Part shown: one piece after another, positions 22,780 through 25,612 of the stretch
How the letters are laid out: every line of letters begins with the position of its first letter
How positions within the stretch are numbered: position 1 is the stretch's first letter
From: a virus
Length of the DNA stretch: 25,612 bases
Reading direction: 5' to 3' (one strand)
Virus record (IMG/VR): IMGVR_UViG_3300027974_000145
Span: 1-25,612 of that record
Translations under genes and position numbers: made by a program
Notes under the pieces: model-generated
Told to the model about the DNA's origin: nothing
The model's input: the letters and a program-made list of their open reading frames with translations, nothing else
Databases searched by the model: none

Positions 22780-22998
22780 TTAGGTCGCTTCGACCTCCGC
22801 CTCCGTCTCAATCCACACCCGGGCGCCACATGAGAGAGGGCTGTCCGGTTCGTATCGCACCACACAGGGACCGTTGATCTTCACGGAGTGGGCGTACTGG
22901 TTGGACTTGTACGTCTTTACCGTGAGGACGGGGTCTCGCTCCCCGGTCTTCTGGTTCTTTTTGATTACGTGTTGGTTAACGTGGATGATGTGCTTCAT
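22780..22998 (-). CDS. Small conserved phage protein (MKHIIHVNQH type)
   Basis: 72 residues. The opening MKHIIHVNQHVIKKNQKTGE and the closing LSCGARVWIETEAEVE match a small protein found in many phages and bacteria, from memory; its function is unknown to me. The sequence predicts a single compact beta domain with two Cys. There is no ribosome site; the ATG is two bases after an inverted repeat. The stop is 72 bases before the scaffold gene. Confidence 0.85.
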   Translation of the reverse strand: MKHIIHVNQHVIKKNQKTGERDPVLTVKTYKSNQYAHSVKINGPCVVRYEPDSPLSCGARVWIETEAEVEAT

Positions 22999-22999
22999 G

Positions 23000-23013
23000 T
23001 GTACCAGTGTACA
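23000..23013. repeat. TGTAC inverted repeat at a start codon
   Basis: TGTAC (23000-23004) and GTACA (23009-23013) are separated by CAGT, one base from the ATG of the 72-residue gene and touching the upstream stop. This could be a small operator or a hairpin controlling initiation, or chance. Confidence 0.3.
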
Positions 23014-23619
23014 TTATCTAGCCTGCGAGCCCAACTCTTGCAGCAATTCCTCTAGCGAGGGATGACGGCCATGCTTGCCAAAGAATTCTGCATCTGCCGG
23101 AGACACGTAGGGTTTCCCAGAGAGGACTGCCGCGGCTGGCCTTGCTAGGAGACTTCCGCCCTCGTCGGCACGCAGCCAGTTGAATGCGTCTGGTGGCGCC
23201 AGGTGCCTTGCCCGCGTTTCGCCTAGTGGGTGGATCGCCACCGGGAAATACGCATCGGGCGCCCGCTGTTGTAACGCCATCATTCTTCCGCGACCCTCAT
23301 GCCCACGCACTTGCCAGTTGCCGTCCTTGGACTTATCGACGTACAGGACTGGCGTGCCTATCGGCTGGCCATCGTCCAGCGCCTGCAAGATGTGATCTAT
23401 CGGGCGCGTCGAAAGGTCGCGCGGAGGATTGACTTGCAGGAACCTCTTGGGTTGCATGTAGGCCATGAACCCGCGATAGTCGATGTTGCTAGCATCGGGG
23501 ATTCCGCCAAGTCCGCTCGCGTTATCGAACTGCACGCCGGCATGCACTCGCGGAGCGCCGGCTGTTATTTCGCCCACACGCTGGATCAGCTTATCTAGCC
23601 GCGTAATTGGGTTAGCCAT
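23014..23619 (-). CDS. ParB/sulfiredoxin-like (GHEGR motif) protein
   Basis: 201 residues; the start overlaps the previous stop (TAATG). Residues about 52-145 carry GFMAYMQPKRFL, then TRPIDHILQALDDGQPIGTP, a VLYVD strand, and WQVRGHEGRGRMMALQQR at about 105-122, followed by YFPVAIHP. This order of strand, helix and GHEGR(H)R-type motif is that of ParB/sulfiredoxin-fold domains seen in phage polyvalent proteins; here the usual second His of the motif is Gly. Such domains bind nucleotides or DNA, or act as nucleases. The rest is uncharacterised. It may travel in the virion, but its real activity is not visible. Confidence 0.75.
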   Translation of the reverse strand: MANPITRLDKLIQRVGEITAGAPRVHAGVQFDNASGLGGIPDASNIDYRGFMAYMQPKRFLQVNPPRDLSTRPIDHILQALDDGQPIGTPVLYVDKSKDGNWQVRGHEGRGRMMALQQRAPDAYFPVAIHPLGETRARHLAPPDAFNWLRADEGGSLLARPAAAVLSGKPYVSPADAEFFGKHGRHPSLEELLQELGSQAR

Positions 23620-24263
23620 TACTCGTCACTCAATAGCCCATAGGCTATGCCCCCGCCCATGACGCCACCTGCGCCCATCAGTCCTCCGACGATCTCGGGG
23701 TTCTCTTGGAGTGCCTTGCGGAGAACGACTTGCGGGGATTCTGCGGCGAGGCGGGAGAGAAGGTCGTCGTTCAGCGGGAGTTTGAATACGGCCGGGAGTT
23801 GGTCGTAGACCTCGGGGTTCTGTCGGCCGCTCTCCAGGATCGCTCGGGCATTAGCCAGTCGGCGTTCCTGGCGAGCGGCGGATGCGTCATGGGGATACGG
23901 ACGCGGAGGATCATTTGGGACGCGAACTCCGTATCGCTTCACTCCGCCGCGTGGAGGGACGGAAACGTAATCTGCAATCCCCTTGCCTGTCGCATCTGGG
24001 ATGTCACCGTAGATGTTGGGGACAGCCTGCTCATAGCCGCGTTGGCGGGTGACGTAGCGATAGCCCTTCCCGTAACGCTCGGCTTCTGAGCGGGCCCATT
24101 CACTGGGAAGTGGAGTGGTGTCTACTTCCGCACCACGGCGGGCCATCATCATGGCTTCCATGGCAGACTCAGGGGCTGCACGGGGCAGGCCGGCGAGGAT
24201 GTCGTCTGCTACCCATGGAACGAGACCGGAGACATCTGCGACGTAGCGGGTTGGGTTGGGCAT
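23619..24263 (-). CDS. Unknown protein, possible internal virion protein
   Basis: 214 residues, with TAATG overlaps at both ends. It opens MPNPTRYVADVSGLVPWVAD, has a Met-rich helix (ESAMEAMMMARR), a basic/aromatic centre (ERYGKGYRYVTRQRGYEQA), a Pro-rich strip, a helical part (NARAILESGRQNPEVYDQL) and a Gly-rich hydrophobic end (GGLMGAGGVMGGGIAYGLL), which could insert in a membrane. I recognise no family. A Gly/Met-rich hydrophobic C-terminus is compatible with a protein ejected into the cell envelope during infection, but this is a guess. Confidence 0.75.
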   Translation of the reverse strand: MPNPTRYVADVSGLVPWVADDILAGLPRAAPESAMEAMMMARRGAEVDTTPLPSEWARSEAERYGKGYRYVTRQRGYEQAVPNIYGDIPDATGKGIADYVSVPPRGGVKRYGVRVPNDPPRPYPHDASAARQERRLANARAILESGRQNPEVYDQLPAVFKLPLNDDLLSRLAAESPQVVLRKALQENPEIVGGLMGAGGVMGGGIAYGLLSDE

Positions 24264-24967
24264 TAGCGCACCGGAAGGGCGAGGCGTGGAGCGGGAGGCG
24301 AATTGCGAAGACGACGGATGACTTCGCCGGCCTGATCGACCAAGTAAGTGGGCGAGCCATCGCCATTGCGGAGTGCGCCCATCAATTTCTTCGTCGGCTG
24401 ATAGGCGTTCTCTAGGCCGGGCGTCATCAGATCAACCGCCATCGCGCCGATTGGATTGGTCGCGTACATGCGGTCGTAGGCTTGGTTCACCGGGTAGCCC
24501 AAGTCCGGCATGGCCGCAGCGGGAGCAGCCATGAGCAATCTGGCGGCGCGATCCGCAAGCGACTTGTCTCCTGACAACGCTTCCGACGCATGCATGATCG
24601 CTTGCTCAGGAATGATCATTGCCTGATGGAAGACGTTCCGAGACTCAGGCTGGGATTCGCCGTAGGCTGACAGTTCCGAAAGGCTCTTCACGGCCATCGG
24701 CAGTGCGGATCGTCCGGTCGCTCCGTAGTGGTCTGCGATGTTTGCCCCAAAACGCATGGCGACCTCTTGGTCTACCGGGCCGGCACGCCGCATGCCTCGC
24801 TCTGCGTATCGCTTACCTTCCGCGATCAGCTTTAGCCGCCGCAAGTCTTGGGCCCGCATGAGTGACTCAGCGTCCAGGCCAGCCTGCACCGCGTCTTCGT
24901 AACGCTCCTTGTTGACGCGAGCGTCTTCTGTATTCAGCGGGACGCGAGATGAAAACCAGTCAGGCAT
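24263..24967 (-). CDS. Unknown helical protein, possible internal virion protein
   Basis: 234 residues from the ATG at 24967, which overlaps the previous stop (TAATG); the ATG at 24979 would add only four residues. The chain is mostly helical, with an Arg/Glu/Ala-rich N-terminal half (ARVNKERYEDAVQAGLDAES), a YGATGRSALPMAVKSLSEL segment, an ADRAARLLMAAPAAAMPDLG helix and a SPTYLVDQAGEVIRRL end. No motif identifies it. With its two downstream neighbours it makes a coupled trio just before the head module. Confidence 0.75.
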   Translation of the reverse strand: MPDWFSSRVPLNTEDARVNKERYEDAVQAGLDAESLMRAQDLRRLKLIAEGKRYAERGMRRAGPVDQEVAMRFGANIADHYGATGRSALPMAVKSLSELSAYGESQPESRNVFHQAMIIPEQAIMHASEALSGDKSLADRAARLLMAAPAAAMPDLGYPVNQAYDRMYATNPIGAMAVDLMTPGLENAYQPTKKLMGALRNGDGSPTYLVDQAGEVIRRLRNSPPAPRLALPVR

Positions 24968-25233
24968 TAGCAGTTCCACGCCCGCAAGGACTTATTGATC
25001 CGAGAGTCGGGGTCGTTGGCCGTCTCTGAGCTGGTGAGTTTCTCCTTCATGCCCTTCATCCTGGCACAGAAGGAATCACGCCTGGATCCGCCTTCCGGCT
25101 GCGGGGCTTTCAAATTCGCGTTGTTGGCGCGGTTGTAGGCGGCACGGCCCTTGGCATTGAGCCCGCCGTCAGGGTCTTGGCCTTCCTTGCGAGTCCAGAG
25201 CAGGCTGCGGATCTTGTCACCCTCGCTGTCCAC
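24967..25233 (-). CDS. DUF6321-like small phage protein
   Basis: 88 residues starting at a GTG that lies 8 codons inside the end of the upstream gene. Residues about 22-88 (GGLNAKGRAAYNRANNAN, then RRDSFCARMKGMKEKL and ANDPDSRINKSLRAWNC) are characteristic of a small domain I recall as DUF6321, common in phages and giant-virus-like genomes, with unknown function. It is basic, has conserved Cys residues near the middle and at the end, and may bind nucleic acid. The first nine residues equal those of the neighbouring 51-residue protein. Confidence 0.85.
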   Translation of the reverse strand: MDSEGDKIRSLLWTRKEGQDPDGGLNAKGRAAYNRANNANLKAPQPEGGSRRDSFCARMKGMKEKLTSSETANDPDSRINKSLRAWNC

Positions 25234-25372
25234 TCAACTTCCTCCACTGCTTGGGATCTGGGTAGTCCTTGTCACCCGGCTTGGCGGGAGCTTCGCCGCG
25301 TTCACGCTTGGCGTGGACGTTGGCCCAGAGGCCCTTGCGGAGTTTGCGGATCTTGTCGCCTTCAGAGTCCAT
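25217..25372 (-). CDS. 51-residue basic protein, short family member
   Basis: ATG at 25372 overlaps the stop of the upstream partial gene (TAATG). It opens MDSEGDKIRKLRKGLWANVH and continues KRERGEAPAKPGDKDYPDP; the LWANVHAKRERG and KPGDKDYP parts resemble small proteins seen in many phages (from memory). It is strongly basic and has no membrane segment or metal motif. It overlaps the start of the DUF6321-like gene by 17 bases. The function is unknown. Confidence 0.75.
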   Translation of the reverse strand: MDSEGDKIRKLRKGLWANVHAKRERGEAPAKPGDKDYPDPKQWRKLSGQRG

Positions 25373-25612
25373 TACAGTTTTTTCATGTACTGGTTGGGGC
25401 GTGCCGGGATCTTGTACGGCATGTTCTGCATGTACGGCGAGGGCGGAGCAGCGGGCCTCGGCGCCGGGTTTTGGTAAGGCATATTCTTGCCAAGCGTCTC
25501 ATAACCATCGTGCGGCCACTGGTTATCGCGGCGCGGTGGCGGGAGAGGCTCTAGCCCCATTTCGTCTGTCTGCTTGGCGCCGCGTTGCGACTCCAGGTAT
25601 TCCAGTTCGCGC
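25372..25612 (-). CDS. Pro/Asn-rich protein, partial at right edge
   Basis: The frame is open from the right edge to a TAA at 25372, so the N-terminus is missing (79 codons visible). It holds two related strips, NMPYQNPAPRP and NMPYKIPARPNQYM, and is rich in Pro, Asn and Gln. An ATG at 25558-25560 could be an internal start, but the frame continues upstream without a stop (LEYLESQRGAKQTDE). It probably is a disordered tail of a larger protein. I recognise no family. Confidence 0.6.
   Translation of the reverse strand, partial: RELEYLESQRGAKQTDEMGLEPLPPPRRDNQWPHDGYETLGKNMPYQNPAPRPAAPPSPYMQNMPYKIPARPNQYMKKL

Overview
The window looks like part of a tailed double-stranded DNA phage (Caudoviricetes), either a free virus or a metagenomic contig. 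Every gene I can support lies on the minus strand, so the genome reads from the right edge to the left edge. It is almost wholly coding; the longest gap is about 105 bases. There are no host genes, tRNAs, integrase or replication genes. By eye it is moderately GC-rich. Neighbouring genes are joined by stop/start overlaps (TAATG, TAGTG, ATGA, TGATG), and several starts have clear Shine-Dalgarno sequences. The host is unknown. A consensus-like sigma70 promoter points to a bacterium, and several small proteins resemble, from memory, proteins of planctomycete-type phages, but that is only a guess.

Layout in the direction of transcription. (1) 25612-22780: a run of small, mostly uncharacterised proteins, including two short neighbours with the same first nine residues, a DUF6321-like protein and a protein with a ParB/sulfiredoxin-like GHEGR motif. 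(2) 22707-19961: head module with a Pro/Gln-rich scaffold candidate, the major capsid protein and a capsid decoration candidate, closed by an intrinsic terminator. (3) 19894-19110: a 49-residue ORF whose ATG touches the terminator T-tract, then a 211-residue unknown. (4) 19113-12764: a strong promoter, then a GT-A glycosyltransferase, a zinc-ribbon protein (small terminase candidate), a small ORF, the large terminase, a small beta protein, an HNH endonuclease with two helix-turn-helix units, and the portal. (5) 12789-8066: small virion or tail-associated proteins, a 22-residue membrane peptide, a lectin-like/Fn3 surface protein, and a head-tail adaptor candidate. (6) 8069-1: tail and host-contact module with a 1322-residue protein carrying about seven Fn3 domains and a C-terminal lectin-like domain, an 867-residue propeller-like protein interrupted by eight GxGY-type repeats, a Tyr/Asn/Phe-rich protein, and a cysteine-rich protein with at least 35 Cys in 243 residues that runs off the left edge.

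Together these genes would build the head, package DNA, join head to tail and present a modular surface apparatus. The lack of a visible tape-measure, sheath or tail-tube gene and the P22 gp10/T7 gp12-like propeller protein suggest a short-tailed (podovirus-like) particle. The least ordinary parts are the cysteine-rich distal gene, the repeat-invaded propeller protein, Fn3 domains shared between two surface proteins, and a glycosyltransferase that opens the packaging operon behind its own promoter.
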